Shown here: piece after piece, positions 48,409 through 56,783 of the stretch
Layout: every line of letters starts with the position of its first letter
How positions within the stretch are numbered: position 1 is the first letter of the stretch
DNA from: a virus
IMG/VR virus record: IMGVR_UViG_3300023199_000204
Span: 124,001-188,000 of that record
Strand: one strand, 5' to 3'
Length of the DNA: 64,000 nucleotides
Notes under the pieces: model-generated
The model's input: only the letters and a program-made list of their open reading frames with translations
What the model was told of the DNA's origin: nothing
Databases searched by the model: none
Made by a program: the position numbers and the translations under genes

Positions 48409-48539
48409 AAAGAAATAAAAAAAAACCCTCAAAGCCTATATCTTCTTGCCCAGAATGTGGAAATGGAACTCACGGACAAGATGCCCTGTGTGATAAACAT
48501 TGGTCGGAATATTTGGGACAACATATTGGTGGAAGGTAA
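48405..48539 (+). CDS. small zinc-finger protein, 44 aa
   Basis: ATGA overlap behind AAGGAAGG. Basic start, then CPECGNGTHGQDALCDKH, a Cys/His zinc site. Confidence 0.65.
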   Translation: MKRNKKKPSKPISSCPECGNGTHGQDALCDKHWSEYLGQHIGGR

Positions 48540-48545
48540 TAGAAA

Positions 48546-48920
48546 ATGAATTACGAAAAATATGAAGTAAGAGTATATACTGATGGAGATAAATTTTGGT
48601 ATAAAGAGGGAAGTCTTCATCGGACCGATGGTCCAGCAGTAGAATATGCTAATGGAGATAAATTTTGGTGGAAAGAGGGAAAGCGTCATCGGACCGATGG
48701 TCCAGCAGTAGAATATGCCAATGGAACTAAACTTTGGTGGAAAGAGGGAAAGCGTCATCGGACCGATGGTCCAGCAGTAGAATTTGCCAATGGAACTAAA
48801 TTTTGGTATATAGAAGGGAAAGAATATACTAAGAAAGAGTTCAACGAACTCTTGAAGAATGACTGTGATGGAAAGACCGTCGAAATCGACGGAAAGAAAT
48901 ACAAACTAATTCTTCAATAG
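48546..48920 (+). CDS. HRTDGPA-repeat protein, three repeats, 124 aa
   Basis: Third paralogue; N- and C-termini almost identical to 46842. Repeats 2 and 3 are of the WWKEGKRHRTDGPAVE kind. Confidence 0.75.
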   Translation: MNYEKYEVRVYTDGDKFWYKEGSLHRTDGPAVEYANGDKFWWKEGKRHRTDGPAVEYANGTKLWWKEGKRHRTDGPAVEFANGTKFWYIEGKEYTKKEFNELLKNDCDGKTVEIDGKKYKLILQ

Positions 48921-48930
48921 GAAAATAAAA

Positions 48931-49200
48931 ATGTGTTGTGAAGATTGTACACACATTGGTGTATCAGATTATGATGGAGCGTGTATCTCTTGTGGAGAGC
49001 AGATTTTAATTGAGAGGAGCTATTATGGCTATCGTTGTGCTGATGGCTCTCTAGAATTTAAACTCGCGACAGCTCAACCTGAAGCCGATGCGACGATAAT
49101 TTTTAATTGTGATGCTGCTTCGTGGCATCAAGCAATGGACCAATGGCACGAATTTAATGGTTGGAAGCCATATGTTCCTTTAAAAGATAAAAGTGAGTGA
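48931..49200 (+). CDS. small zinc-binding protein, 89 aa
   Basis: MCCEDCTHIGVSDYDGACISCG: two CxxC pairs in 22 residues form a compact zinc ribbon. The rest is an alpha/beta domain with a Trp-rich end. Not recognised. Confidence 0.65.
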   Translation: MCCEDCTHIGVSDYDGACISCGEQILIERSYYGYRCADGSLEFKLATAQPEADATIIFNCDAASWHQAMDQWHEFNGWKPYVPLKDKSE

Positions 49201-49206
49201 TAAACA

Positions 49207-49473
49207 ATGGCTGATTTTTTAAACGTTATTATAGACACAGGACACGTAGCACTTACTGACAGGGAAACATTGTTTCCTGATGAAGAGTTGGTACACGTAT
49301 TTCGTGAAGACAATCCAAAAACAATCTTCGACTTTCTAGTTATCATTGGTGCTTTCAAGTCTAAAAGCCAAGCCAAAAAAAACTGGAAAGGCGGTCCTAT
49401 TCAGGATGGATGGAATGAGTGGTTCATAGGCAAAAAGAAACGCCACTTGTGTATATGGAAACCCAGTTTTTAA
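49207..49473 (+). CDS. S4-like RNA-binding small protein, 88 aa
   Basis: The segment IFDFLVIIGAFKSKSQAKKNWKGGPI resembles the S4-type RNA-binding pattern seen at the C-terminus of TyrS. The first 40 residues are unplaced. Moderate confidence. Confidence 0.5.
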   Translation: MADFLNVIIDTGHVALTDRETLFPDEELVHVFREDNPKTIFDFLVIIGAFKSKSQAKKNWKGGPIQDGWNEWFIGKKKRHLCIWKPSF

Positions 49474-49489
49474 AAGAGAGGAAAACTAA

Positions 49490-49555
49490 ATGTCGAACAT
49501 TAGCCGGCACTGAAAAAGAGACAACAAGCCCGAAGAAAAAAAAGAACAAGCGTAA
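49490..49555 (+). pseudogene. tiny ORF with in-frame TGA at 49511
   Basis: ATG behind AGAGG. MSNISRH-TGA-KRDNKPEEKKEQA. Reading TGA as Trp gives a 21-residue peptide. Weak alone, but matches the regional pattern. Confidence 0.3.
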
Positions 49556-49628
49556 CAGTTCTTTAATAGAATATTATTTGTATACTGGCACCCTGCCTTA
49601 ATAAATTTTTAATGGAAGGTAATTCATT

Positions 49629-49949
49629 ATGTTGACGAAAGAACAGGAAAAAGAGATTATTAATCGTGCTCTTATTCAAAGAAAAGGTGAAATTAAATTG
49701 CGTAGTGTGAAACCCGAACACCGCTATGACGATATGGGAAAATATTCTTATTTCGTATGGCGACTAGTTCGGGTTTATAGTGGAGAAGATACTAGCAATC
49801 CACGATTGGCTGGGAAACTCTCTGTTAAGTTTTCAGAAGAAGTTCGCGAAAGTCTAAAGAACTTGGCGATTAAGATTACCAAGTATCTTTATACTAAGTC
49901 TACTACCACCTCTACTAAAAAGAACGAACAAGAAACAGTTACGGTTTAA
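49629..49949 (+). CDS. hypothetical protein, 106 aa, paralogue of 36861
   Basis: ATG behind GGAAGG. Aligns along its whole length with the GC-rich 36861 gene (KEKEELLRRIL / EQEKEIINRAL; YFVWRMAR / YFVWRLVR). C-terminus is Thr/Lys-rich low complexity. Confidence 0.75.
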   Translation: MLTKEQEKEIINRALIQRKGEIKLRSVKPEHRYDDMGKYSYFVWRLVRVYSGEDTSNPRLAGKLSVKFSEEVRESLKNLAIKITKYLYTKSTTTSTKKNEQETVTV

Positions 49950-49961
49950 TATTATAATAAT

Positions 49962-50138
49962 ATGAAGATTCAAAAAGAACGAGAGTTGTTAAAAGAATTG
50001 AGTCCTATCTTTGTTCTAGGGGGAGGGGCTAGGGAGAAAGCTATAGATTTATATCTTGAATGGCACAAATATGCCTTTAAAGCTAGTTATTCAAGATTAA
50101 AAGCAATAGCTAAACTAATAAATGTAAGGGAAATATAA
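49962..50138 (+). CDS. hypothetical helical protein, 58 aa
   Basis: MKIQKERELLKELSPIFVLG, then a basic helix. Sits 12 nt after the previous stop. Unknown. Confidence 0.5.
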   Translation: MKIQKERELLKELSPIFVLGGGAREKAIDLYLEWHKYAFKASYSRLKAIAKLINVREI

Positions 50139-50155
50139 TTTAATTGGGGTGAATT

Positions 50156-50362
50156 TTGACAAAGAAAGATTATGAAGCTTTTGCTGAGATAATTAAAGAT
50201 CCCTGGGCTTCAATAAGATATAAAGAAATTAAAATTGAAGAGGTAATTGAAATTTTAATTGCTGATTTTTGTAAGTTGTTTTCTTATGATAATACAAATT
50301 TTGATGAGAATAAATTTCGCCAAGCTTGTAAGCCAGATAATTTTATAGTTATTGGAGAATAA
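50156..50362 (+). CDS. hypothetical acidic protein, 68 aa (TTG start)
   Basis: TTG 50156 behind GGGGTGAA. MTKKDYEAFAEIIKDPWASI; helical. Unknown. Confidence 0.55.
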   Translation: MTKKDYEAFAEIIKDPWASIRYKEIKIEEVIEILIADFCKLFSYDNTNFDENKFRQACKPDNFIVIGE

Positions 50363-50364
50363 AA

Positions 50365-50748
50365 ATGAACTATGAAAGATATGAAGTAAGAGTATATCCT
50401 GATGGAACTAAACTTTGGTATCAAGAAGGAAAGATTCATCGGACCGATGGTCCAGCACTAGAGTATGCCAATGGAGAGAAATATTGGTATAAAGAGGGAA
50501 AGCTTCATCGGACCGATGGTCCAGCAGTAGAATATACTAGTGGAGATAAAGAATGGTATCAAGAAGGAAAGCTTCATCGGACCGATGGTCCAGCAATAGA
50601 ATATGCTAATGGAGATAAATTTTGGTATATAGAAGGGAAAGAATATACTGAAAAAGAGTTTAATGAACTCTTGAAGAACGATTGTAATGGAAAGACCGTC
50701 GAAATTGACGGGAAGAAGTATAAACTAATCCTTCAAATAGGAAATTAA
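50365..50748 (+). CDS. HRTDGPA-repeat protein, three repeats, 127 aa
   Basis: Fourth nearby paralogue, MNYERYEVRVYPDGTKLW; same C-terminal KEYTEKEFNELLKNDC module. Confidence 0.75.
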   Translation: MNYERYEVRVYPDGTKLWYQEGKIHRTDGPALEYANGEKYWYKEGKLHRTDGPAVEYTSGDKEWYQEGKLHRTDGPAIEYANGDKFWYIEGKEYTEKEFNELLKNDCNGKTVEIDGKKYKLILQIGN

Positions 50749-50750
50749 TA

Positions 50751-51012
50751 ATGGAAAAGCGAAGCTTGCTAAATAAAGAGATTCAGGGCGATTCTTGGGA
50801 GGCAGATACAATTATATTTGAACTATATGGAGCCCCTATATCTTCATCACCTAAGCCTCAAATTCTTTGGACGAGAGTTTGGACCAGTTTTTTGTGAAGA
50901 TGCTCAAGAGAAAGAACTTGGCGTATGGTTTGTGATCACAACTAATGGAATTCATACTGATTTTTTAATGTCTCAAAAGACTTTTAAAGAAATGTCAAAG
51001 TATGTTAAATGA
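50751..51012 (+). pseudogene. frameshifted gene
   Basis: MEKRSLLNKEIQGDSWEADT ... SSPKPQ in the first frame, then FFGREFGPVFCEDAQEKELG ... KEMSKYVK in the next. Removing one A near 50851 (AAA to AA) joins them into about 86 residues. Confidence 0.5.
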
Positions 51013-51095
51013 AGATGTGGTTGGCGTCGTCATTTTTGGAACTTAAAGCTTCGTTTGCGAAGCTGGTGGTTTTGGTTTCGTAATAATTAAAATAA

Positions 51096-51204
51096 GTGGT
51101 AGTAGTCTAAAAGCGATCAAAACGAGAGGAAGGGTTCATCCCAACCGAGCGGGACTAGGACGCCGTAGGCCACGGAATTGTAGGTTCGAATCCTACCTAC
51201 CACA
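51096..51204 (+). other. tRNA-like element, 109 nt
   Basis: Perfect acceptor GTGGTAG/CTACCAC and T-arm GTAGG-TTCGAAT-CCTAC, but the 77 nt between do not fold into normal D and anticodon arms. CCGT-AGGCC-ACGG and GGGTTCATCCC are visible. Could be a degenerate, intron-bearing or novel tRNA-like RNA. Confidence 0.5.
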
Positions 51205-51217
51205 TAAGGAAAAAAAA

Positions 51218-51700
51218 ATGAATTATTTTAAAGATCTTTCGCGAGCATTTTATCTAATTTCTATTGCGTATTGTATTGATAAAAAAGATCTTTCTATGTC
51301 GACTTACGTAATGTCGGCATCTGATAAAGATCTTATTCTTGTTAGTATTTATAGGAACAAATATGCTCAATCCACACCGAATTTTTTGAGAAAAACAGCT
51401 TCTTTAATTAAAGAGAATATTAAAAACCTAATTGTTATTTCTGTGAAAGATTCTCAATTTAACCATTAATCTTATTTTGATAATCTTCCAAGCAGAGAAG
51501 ATATTCTAGATTCAATTGAAAAAGACAGAAGTATTGCTCACGAAATTCATAATCCATTTTATAATGCTGTTCGTGAAATTGCTGAAACTTTTTCTTTTCC
51601 TGAAGTTTTTACACATTTTGGGGAGAGAGGAACTCCACATCCTAATGGTTATGTTAGGATTAAAAAATTCCATATTAATGAGATTAGTAAAAAAAATTAG
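51218..51700 (+). pseudogene. 160-codon gene with in-frame TAA at 51467
   Basis: MNYFKDLSRAFYLISIAYC ... VKDSQFNH-TAA-SYFDNLPSREDILDSIEK ... FHINEISKKN then TAG 51698. The second half has no start codon of its own and is in the same frame. Not recognised. Confidence 0.6.
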
Positions 51701-51734
51701 GACTTTTAAAAAAAAGGTGGTGAGAGAAATAATA

Positions 51735-51807
51735 GAGCCCATAGTTTAACGGTTAAAGCGTAGGTCTCATAAACCTGTTAGTCTAGGTTCGAATCCTAGT
51801 GGGCTCA
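51735..51807 (+). tRNA. tRNA with CAT anticodon (second copy)
   Basis: Acceptor GAGCCCA/TGGGCTC, anticodon loop CTCATAA in GGT/ACC-ended stem, T-loop TTCGAAT. Similar to the 39250 tRNA but AT-richer. Confidence 0.88.
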
Positions 51808-51859
51808 TTTAATAATAGATATTCTGCTTCAAACTTTATATCTTAATAAAGGAACTTAA

Positions 51860-51979
51860 ATGTAAACGGAATCGATATTTACAGTAGAATATACTATAAT
51901 TTATGGAAAGTATACTTATATTCGATGTTATTATGCTGAAAAAATCAAGCCATTAAAGATTCGTAATATAAAAAAATGA
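51860..51979 (+). pseudogene. small gene with TAA as its second codon
   Basis: AAGGAAC, then ATG-TAA-ACGGAA: M-stop-TESIFTVEYTIIYGKYTYI, ending KIRNIKK at TGA 51977. The start and ribosome site are well placed. Confidence 0.45.
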
Positions 51980-51995
51980 TAAAGAGGCTTTTCGT

Positions 51996-52284
51996 ATGAG
52001 CGGAATTTATCCGTTTTTAACTGGTTTATTTGAAGGATTTGAAATTTGCGAAATTATTGAAGTTGAATTTGCTGGTGTTGGTAAAACCAAACCAAGTGGG
52101 TACTATTATTGTGGGAAAAATTTTAGTGACATTATCAAAATAATGGAAAAAAAATGTGGACAATCCTGAACAGAAGGGAATTATATATACAGCTGTTGGT
52201 GGAGTAGAAATCCTTGCTAAAAGAATGGTATTCTAATGGCGCCCAAGCGTGTCTTATGATGTTATAATTAATCCAGAGTATTAA
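51996..52284 (+). pseudogene. gene with A8 frameshift and in-frame TAA at 52234
   Basis: MSGIYPFLTGLFEGFEICE ... IIKIMEKK, then, past the A8 run (52147-52154), NVDNPEQKGIIYTAVGGVEI ... RMVF-TAA-WRPSVSYDVIINPEY and TAA 52282. Seven A would restore one frame. Confidence 0.5.
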
Positions 52285-52288
52285 CGAA

Positions 52289-52522
52289 ATGATTACTCCT
52301 GATTTTACAAAGACTTTTGCTTCCATAGCAGAAATTAAAGAGTTCTTTTTTGGAACTAATAGTTAAATTAATCTTCAAACAGGATGGAATAAAAGAGGCA
52401 ATAGTTTTCTTCTTATTTATAAAGAGGGGTTTCTTTGGTTTGCGAATGTTTGTACCAATCGTGATCCAAGAAATACATTCCTTAGACTTTTTAATTTCCC
52501 AGAAAGGATTATAACAGAATAA
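52289..52522 (+). pseudogene. 78-codon gene with in-frame TAA at 52364
   Basis: MITPDFTKTFASIAEIKEFF ... TNS-TAA-INLQTGWNKRGNSFLLIYK ... ERIITE then TAA 52520. Same frame throughout. Confidence 0.55.
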
Positions 52523-52584
52523 ATATTCTGGACCATATTCTTTCTTAACCGTTTGTAGAATTTTGTTAAAAGTAAAAAGAGATT

Positions 52585-52800
52585 ATGAGAACTAAAATGA
52601 AACTAAAAGTTTTTCTTAAAAAAGCTTCAAAAGCTGTTGGTTGGTCAAAACCTGATGGAGTTCAAATTAAGCCAACTATTGATGGAATTCAAATTAATTA
52701 TGATTTGAAAAATCCAAGACATTGTACTTGGGTTAATGAGGTAGAAGAAGCTCTTTGTGATGAAGTAGAAATTTACGTTTCTGCTTCTCTTACCAAATAA
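52585..52800 (+). CDS. hypothetical protein, 71 aa
   Basis: Intact. Basic N-terminus (MRTKMKLKVFLKKASKAVGW), acidic C-terminal half. The short gap 52523-52584 holds no gene. Confidence 0.6.
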   Translation: MRTKMKLKVFLKKASKAVGWSKPDGVQIKPTIDGIQINYDLKNPRHCTWVNEVEEALCDEVEIYVSASLTK

Positions 52801-52810
52801 GGAATTTATC

Positions 52811-53122
52811 TTGGTATCAATTGAAAAGAAAATAAATAACTCCTTTATTCTTGAATATCTTGATTCATTTTTCGAGCTTAGTTTTGGATATAAAAGACTT
52901 TCTACTTGGAAAAGGATCACGGCTGGACCATTTACACCTAATACTGTTCCTACAGGTAAAGAAGTTCTTAATCATATAATTAACGATTTTATTCCAAAAT
53001 GGGAAAAAGCTTTTAGTTATAAAAAAGATAAGCCTCTTCCTTATTTTCGCATTGTTAATTTTTACACCAATAAAGTTGTATGGTTAAAAGTTGATGGTAA
53101 AGTAGTTGTTTCATTTAAATAG
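52811..53122 (+). CDS. hypothetical protein, 103 aa (TTG start)
   Basis: TTG behind AAGGAAT. Aromatic, Lys-rich; NTVPTGKEVLNHIINDFIPK. Unknown. Confidence 0.55.
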   Translation: MVSIEKKINNSFILEYLDSFFELSFGYKRLSTWKRITAGPFTPNTVPTGKEVLNHIINDFIPKWEKAFSYKKDKPLPYFRIVNFYTNKVVWLKVDGKVVVSFK

Positions 53123-53131
53123 GAGAGCATA

Positions 53132-53269
53132 GTGATTCCAAAATTATTTGGATTTCCTCTTTACAAAAGTTATAAAAAAAGATTGGCTAAAAAATCATTA
53201 ACTCACAAAGTAAGAATATGTTTAAAAGGCTTTGTGAGCTTGATGGAATTCAACTTGGAGATTTGGTAA
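53132..53269 (+). CDS. possible small basic protein, 45 aa (GTG start)
   Basis: GTG behind AGGAGAG, MIPKLFGFPLYKSYKKRLAK. It overlaps the next gene by 52 nt, so the end may be wrong. Confidence 0.35.
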   Translation: MIPKLFGFPLYKSYKKRLAKKSLTHKVRICLKGFVSLMEFNLEIW

Positions 53270-53550
53270 ACGACTGTACTGGGTTTAATTCTCCTGTGTT
53301 AAAAGCGAAACCGATTTACAAAAGAACAAAAAGAGGAAAGGTTCTAATTGATCTAGATCTTACAACTGTCGAAACTACTTGTTCTTTTTATCATTGTGAT
53401 GTAGAGCCTCCACTTAGTGCCTTTAAAATTAGAGAAAGATGTGATATAGACCTTGAAGCTTGGAAGAATGATGATTTCGATTTTTTTAAAGAGTTATATA
53501 ATAAATATAAAAACGTAAAGATAAATCCTGATGGAACAAAAGCTGTCTAA
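53218..53550 (+). CDS. hypothetical protein, 110 aa
   Basis: MFKRLCELDGIQLGDLVNDC; a domain with VLIDLDLTTVETTCSFYHCDVE. Acidic helical end. Not recognised. Confidence 0.6.
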   Translation: MFKRLCELDGIQLGDLVNDCTGFNSPVLKAKPIYKRTKRGKVLIDLDLTTVETTCSFYHCDVEPPLSAFKIRERCDIDLEAWKNDDFDFFKELYNKYKNVKINPDGTKAV

Positions 53551-53734
53551 CAAACTTAAAAGAATTTATCAAATTTTACATCAAGTTTCTCCAAAGAATT
53601 TATTTGGAGTGTCTCGTTTTGAATTTGAGAACTCTGTTCAATTAGTTAGAAAACTAATAAGAAGTGCCGAAGTTGAGGAGAAGAAAAATGAACAGGACAA
53701 TGCGACTAATTTTGGTTTTATTTGTTATTTTTAA
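53531..53734 (+). CDS. hypothetical protein, 67 aa
   Basis: ATG inside the 3' end of the previous gene. Helical, MEQKLSNKLKRIYQILHQV. Its last 47 nt overlap the lipoprotein gene. Confidence 0.5.
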   Translation: MEQKLSNKLKRIYQILHQVSPKNLFGVSRFEFENSVQLVRKLIRSAEVEEKKNEQDNATNFGFICYF

Positions 53735-54029
53735 TAGTTGTTTTATACTTACTTCTTGTTTCACATCACGAAAATGTAAATGTGATGATGGAGGAAAAGG
53801 AACCTTTGTAGAATGTAATGAACCTCTTAAATATGAACCAGATAAGATAAAAGAAGCAGTCAAATCTGTAAGAACTAATATGATTTATTTGGTTGATAAA
53901 AGGCATAAACATCCTATTTGTTATGCTATTGTAGTTTCTCGTGAAGTTGTTCGGGGCGTCACCACAGTCGTTTGTGATACTCTTAATAATAAAAAAATTA
54001 CTACTTTGGAAGTTCCAAGCGTTAAGTAG
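53688..54029 (+). CDS. predicted lipoprotein, 113 aa
   Basis: ATG 53688 behind GAGGAGAAG. Signal peptide with hydrophobic LILVLFVIFNSCFILTSC and lipobox LTSC. Mature part starts with CKCDDGG. Second phage lipoprotein besides 47459. Confidence 0.65.
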   Translation: MNRTMRLILVLFVIFNSCFILTSCFTSRKCKCDDGGKGTFVECNEPLKYEPDKIKEAVKSVRTNMIYLVDKRHKHPICYAIVVSREVVRGVTTVVCDTLNNKKITTLEVPSVK

Positions 54030-54040
54030 AGGAAAAATAG

Positions 54041-54198
54041 ATGAAAATTCTAACTTATGATAGTATTAAGTAGATTGTCGTAAATGTAATTCAATGCTTT
54101 CTTTTACGAAGGAAGATGTGTATGTAGTTAATAATACTTGTGGCTATGCTGGCGAGACTTGGGATCCAGCTTATAAAGTTAAATGCTACAGTTTGTAG
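54041..54198 (+). pseudogene. zinc-ribbon gene frameshifted after codon 10
   Basis: ATG behind GAGGAAA: MKILTYDSIK, then TAG. One frame over, DCRKCNSMLSFTKEDVYVVN ... KVKCYSL continues to TAG 54196. One missing base near 54072 (K-Y-D junction) explains it. Confidence 0.5.
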
Positions 54199-54199
54199 T

Positions 54200-54466
54200 A
54201 ATGGTATAAATGTTTCAAATAAAATTTCTTCTGAGCTTGAACAAGATGTAAGTGATAAAGTTCGCAATCTTGAAAAGAAATCTTCTAATTCTAACTGGAA
54301 ACAAGAAAAACCTATTGAACAATTGATTGTCATTATTCAAGCAGCACAGGGAGAACTTATTAATATTTATTCTCAGCTTTATAAAGTTAATAAACAAGTT
54401 TCTAAAGCTAAAAAACTTCTAGAAGAAGCTCAAGAAATTATAAGTAAATATAAAAATAATTTATAG
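54200..54466 (+). CDS. coiled-coil protein, start unclear
   Basis: Open frame reading NGINVSNKISSELEQDVSDK ... KLLEEAQEIISKYKNNL. Clearly coding and helical, but no ATG heads it; upstream codons overlap the previous gene. Confidence 0.5.
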   Translation, partial: NGINVSNKISSELEQDVSDKVRNLEKKSSNSNWKQEKPIEQLIVIIQAAQGELINIYSQLYKVNKQVSKAKKLLEEAQEIISKYKNNL

Positions 54467-54490
54467 GAATGGTAAGTTAAAGTAAAAAGG

Positions 54491-55069
54491 ATGACTATAT
54501 TTTTTACATCTGATTATCATTTTGATCATAAAAATATAATTAGGTATTGTAAAAGACCTTTTAAATCTATTTCGGAAATGAATGAAGAGATAATTAAGAG
54601 GCATAATGAAAAGGTTTCTAATGAAGATATAGTTTATAATCTTGGAGATTTTGCTTTTTGCGATGCTAATAAGGCAAGTAATTTTGCTAGACAACTTAAT
54701 GGGACTATATATCTTCTAAAAGGAAACCACGACAAAAGAAGAAACAAACCTATATCTCATAATATAAAACATCTCGATCATTATTATGAATTAAAAGTTG
54801 ATGATGGAACAAAAAGAGGGCAACTTATTGTCCTATGTCATTATGCTTTTAGAGTTTGGAATAAATCACACCGTGGAGCGTATCATTTGTATGGACATAG
54901 CCACGGATCGCTTTCAGATGATAAAAATGCCTTATCGTTTGATGTGGGCGTAGACTGTCATAATTTTTATCCAGTTAGTTTTAAAGAAGTTCAAGCAATA
55001 ATGAATAAAAAGGAATACAAACCAATTGACCACCACGGCAAAAAAATAACCGACGACATAATGATTTAG
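54491..55069 (+). CDS. calcineurin-like metallophosphoesterase
   Basis: 192 residues with metal motifs in order: DYHFDHKN (DxHxxH), NLGDFAF (GD), KGNHDKR (GNHD), CHYAF (H) and YGHSHG (GHxH). Typical of small phage and bacterial phosphoesterases that cleave phosphodiesters; the exact substrate is unknown. Confidence 0.88.
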   Translation: MTIFFTSDYHFDHKNIIRYCKRPFKSISEMNEEIIKRHNEKVSNEDIVYNLGDFAFCDANKASNFARQLNGTIYLLKGNHDKRRNKPISHNIKHLDHYYELKVDDGTKRGQLIVLCHYAFRVWNKSHRGAYHLYGHSHGSLSDDKNALSFDVGVDCHNFYPVSFKEVQAIMNKKEYKPIDHHGKKITDDIMI

Positions 55070-55368
55070 ATATTGAATTTAGAGTAAGAAATCCCAAAGA
55101 TTATAAGGGATTGCGAACTAGATTAAGAACAAAATTAAAGGCACCTTTTAAATATCGTACCGATTTAGTTAGAAAATCAAAATCTTTTTTACATAATCAT
55201 TTTAATGGAAATCCTAAGAATAGTATAAACACTTCGTCTATGAGCATTTATATTATTCTTAGAAAAATAAACTCACCTGAAGAAATTAAAAAGGTTAAAA
55301 ATTATATTATAAATAAATTAAATAAATTAGAGTTTGAAGGATTTCCTATAGTGGTATTATCTAATTAG
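55061..55368 (+). pseudogene. basic protein gene with a shifted start
   Basis: An open frame from 55063 reads DLDIEFRVRNPKDYKGLRTR ... FEGFPIVVLSN. The only ATG (55061, in an overlap with the phosphoesterase end) is one base out of frame; one added base restores M-x-LDIEF. Confidence 0.5.
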
Positions 55369-55376
55369 GAGCTTCT

Positions 55377-55841
55377 GTGTCTAAAAGAAAGTTTTATAGT
55401 ACTCACAAAGTCACGCTTACTGAAGATGAAAAAGCTCATATTTATAGAATTATAGATAGTGCTTTTGAAAAAGTTAAAAATATAAATAAGAAATCTGATC
55501 AAGATTTAGAAGGTGAGGTATTTACAAAAATTAGAACTGATGTGATTAGAGCATCAGATGTTCCATATAATATTCGTCACTTGTTTAAAGGAACAATGAA
55601 ATCATTTTCGCTATGTTTTTCATATCTTAATAAACAAACACAAATGGAGCTTAGGAGTATGTTTAATAGCATTAAAGAAAAACGGAAAAGCAACTCTGAA
55701 AAAGAAAGTATTAATTTTACCGATCTTTATATGGAAATGCATATTATGAGGGCAAACATTAAAAGAATGGAGGATTTAGCGGACCAGGCAAAAAAAGTAA
55801 GTGAGCAAGCTGAAGAACTAGAAAAATTTATTGAAGGTTAA
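55377..55841 (+). CDS. hypothetical helical protein, 154 aa (GTG start)
   Basis: GTG behind AGGAGC. MSKRKFYSTHKVTLTEDEKA; the last 40 residues form a coiled coil (MRANIKRMEDLADQAKKV). Unknown. Confidence 0.65.
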   Translation: MSKRKFYSTHKVTLTEDEKAHIYRIIDSAFEKVKNINKKSDQDLEGEVFTKIRTDVIRASDVPYNIRHLFKGTMKSFSLCFSYLNKQTQMELRSMFNSIKEKRKSNSEKESINFTDLYMEMHIMRANIKRMEDLADQAKKVSEQAEELEKFIEG

Positions 55842-55851
55842 GGAGAGATAA

Positions 55852-56187
55852 GTGTCAGATAATAAACAAAGTTCTGTTGAACGATTGAATTCATTGGTTG
55901 GACCCGAGGTATTGAAACGTGGAAAGATTACCCAAGGTATTCTAAAAGAAGTTTTGGGTGAACTTCAAACTGAAAAGCTTGAAGAAGCAAGAAAGCGTGC
56001 TCGGGAGCTAATTCGCAAAGCTCTTGAAATTAATGAACAAAAAGATAAACTTAAGAAAGAATTCGAAAAGGCGGATCTTAAAGCTGATAAAGAATTGGCA
56101 AAGATTCTTAACCAGTTGGAATCAGATCTAAGAGTTTCTGCTGGAATGCCGGTGGTTGAAAACGCTGAGGAAACAACAACAGAATAA
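55852..56187 (+). CDS. coiled-coil protein, 111 aa (GTG start)
   Basis: GTG behind AAGGAGAG. KITQGILKEVLGELQTEKLE, then a long Lys/Glu coiled coil. Possibly structural or scaffolding. Confidence 0.65.
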   Translation: MSDNKQSSVERLNSLVGPEVLKRGKITQGILKEVLGELQTEKLEEARKRARELIRKALEINEQKDKLKKEFEKADLKADKELAKILNQLESDLRVSAGMPVVENAEETTTE

Positions 56188-56284
56188 TTATTCTGTATGA
56201 TGATAATATTTCATCGGTCCTCTCATTATTGTGTATAGCACAAGGGTAGGTCGTACTACGATGAGAGGTTCAAAGGATCTTACA

Positions 56285-56392
56285 ATGTTTCATTTGTGTC
56301 CTAATGAACTTATGGTATTCGTTATTGGGTTGCCATTTATTGGTGCTGTGTATTGGTGGATCAAATCAAGATTTTTTGGAGAAAGAAAATGA
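56285..56392 (+). CDS. single-helix membrane protein, 35 aa
   Basis: ATG 56285 behind AAAGGATC. MFHLCPNELMVFVIGLPFIG, then WWIK and a basic end; ends in an overlap with the next ATG. Confidence 0.5.
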   Translation: MFHLCPNELMVFVIGLPFIGAVYWWIKSRFFGERK

Positions 56393-56775
56393 ATGAGAAA
56401 GAACTTAATTACATCGCAAAGACAATTGGTGGAATTCTTGCTAATCGATTTAGCACTCCTATTTAATCCTCTGTAAAAGAAATTATTCAAAAGTCTATTG
56501 ATAAAATTAGAGAAGGAGTTAATGAAATTGAAAATCTACTTTACTCTGAAGCAAAAGCTAAGCTAAATAATCGTTTTAGAAATGAAATTGAAGTTTCTAT
56601 TGACAGATCTGTAGAGCGTCTTAAAAGAGATATTGATAGTGGAAAATTTGATAATCTCCTTTAGGATATTATGAAAAAGGAGTTGGAAAGAACACTTCGC
56701 GATAAAGCTAGAAGTTGGGCAGAAAGAGTTTCTAGTGCTCACGTTTCTTTTTCTTTTGAAGATATGTTTTGTTAG
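56389..56775 (+). pseudogene. 128-codon helical gene with in-frame TAA (56464) and TAG (56662)
   Basis: ATG behind GGAGAAAG. MNEKELNYIAKTIGGILANR ... TPI-TAA-SSVKEIIQKSIDKIREGVNE ... NLL-TAG-DIMKKELERTLRDKARSW ... DMFC, TAG 56773. One frame, both stops inside amphipathic helix; Gln fits at each. Confidence 0.6.
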
Positions 56776-56783
56776 GATTTAAA

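Noticed and set aside
51009-51085. Small ORF MKMWLASS or a Trp/Arg-rich alternative frame
   Set aside because: Two frames compete and neither has clear support.
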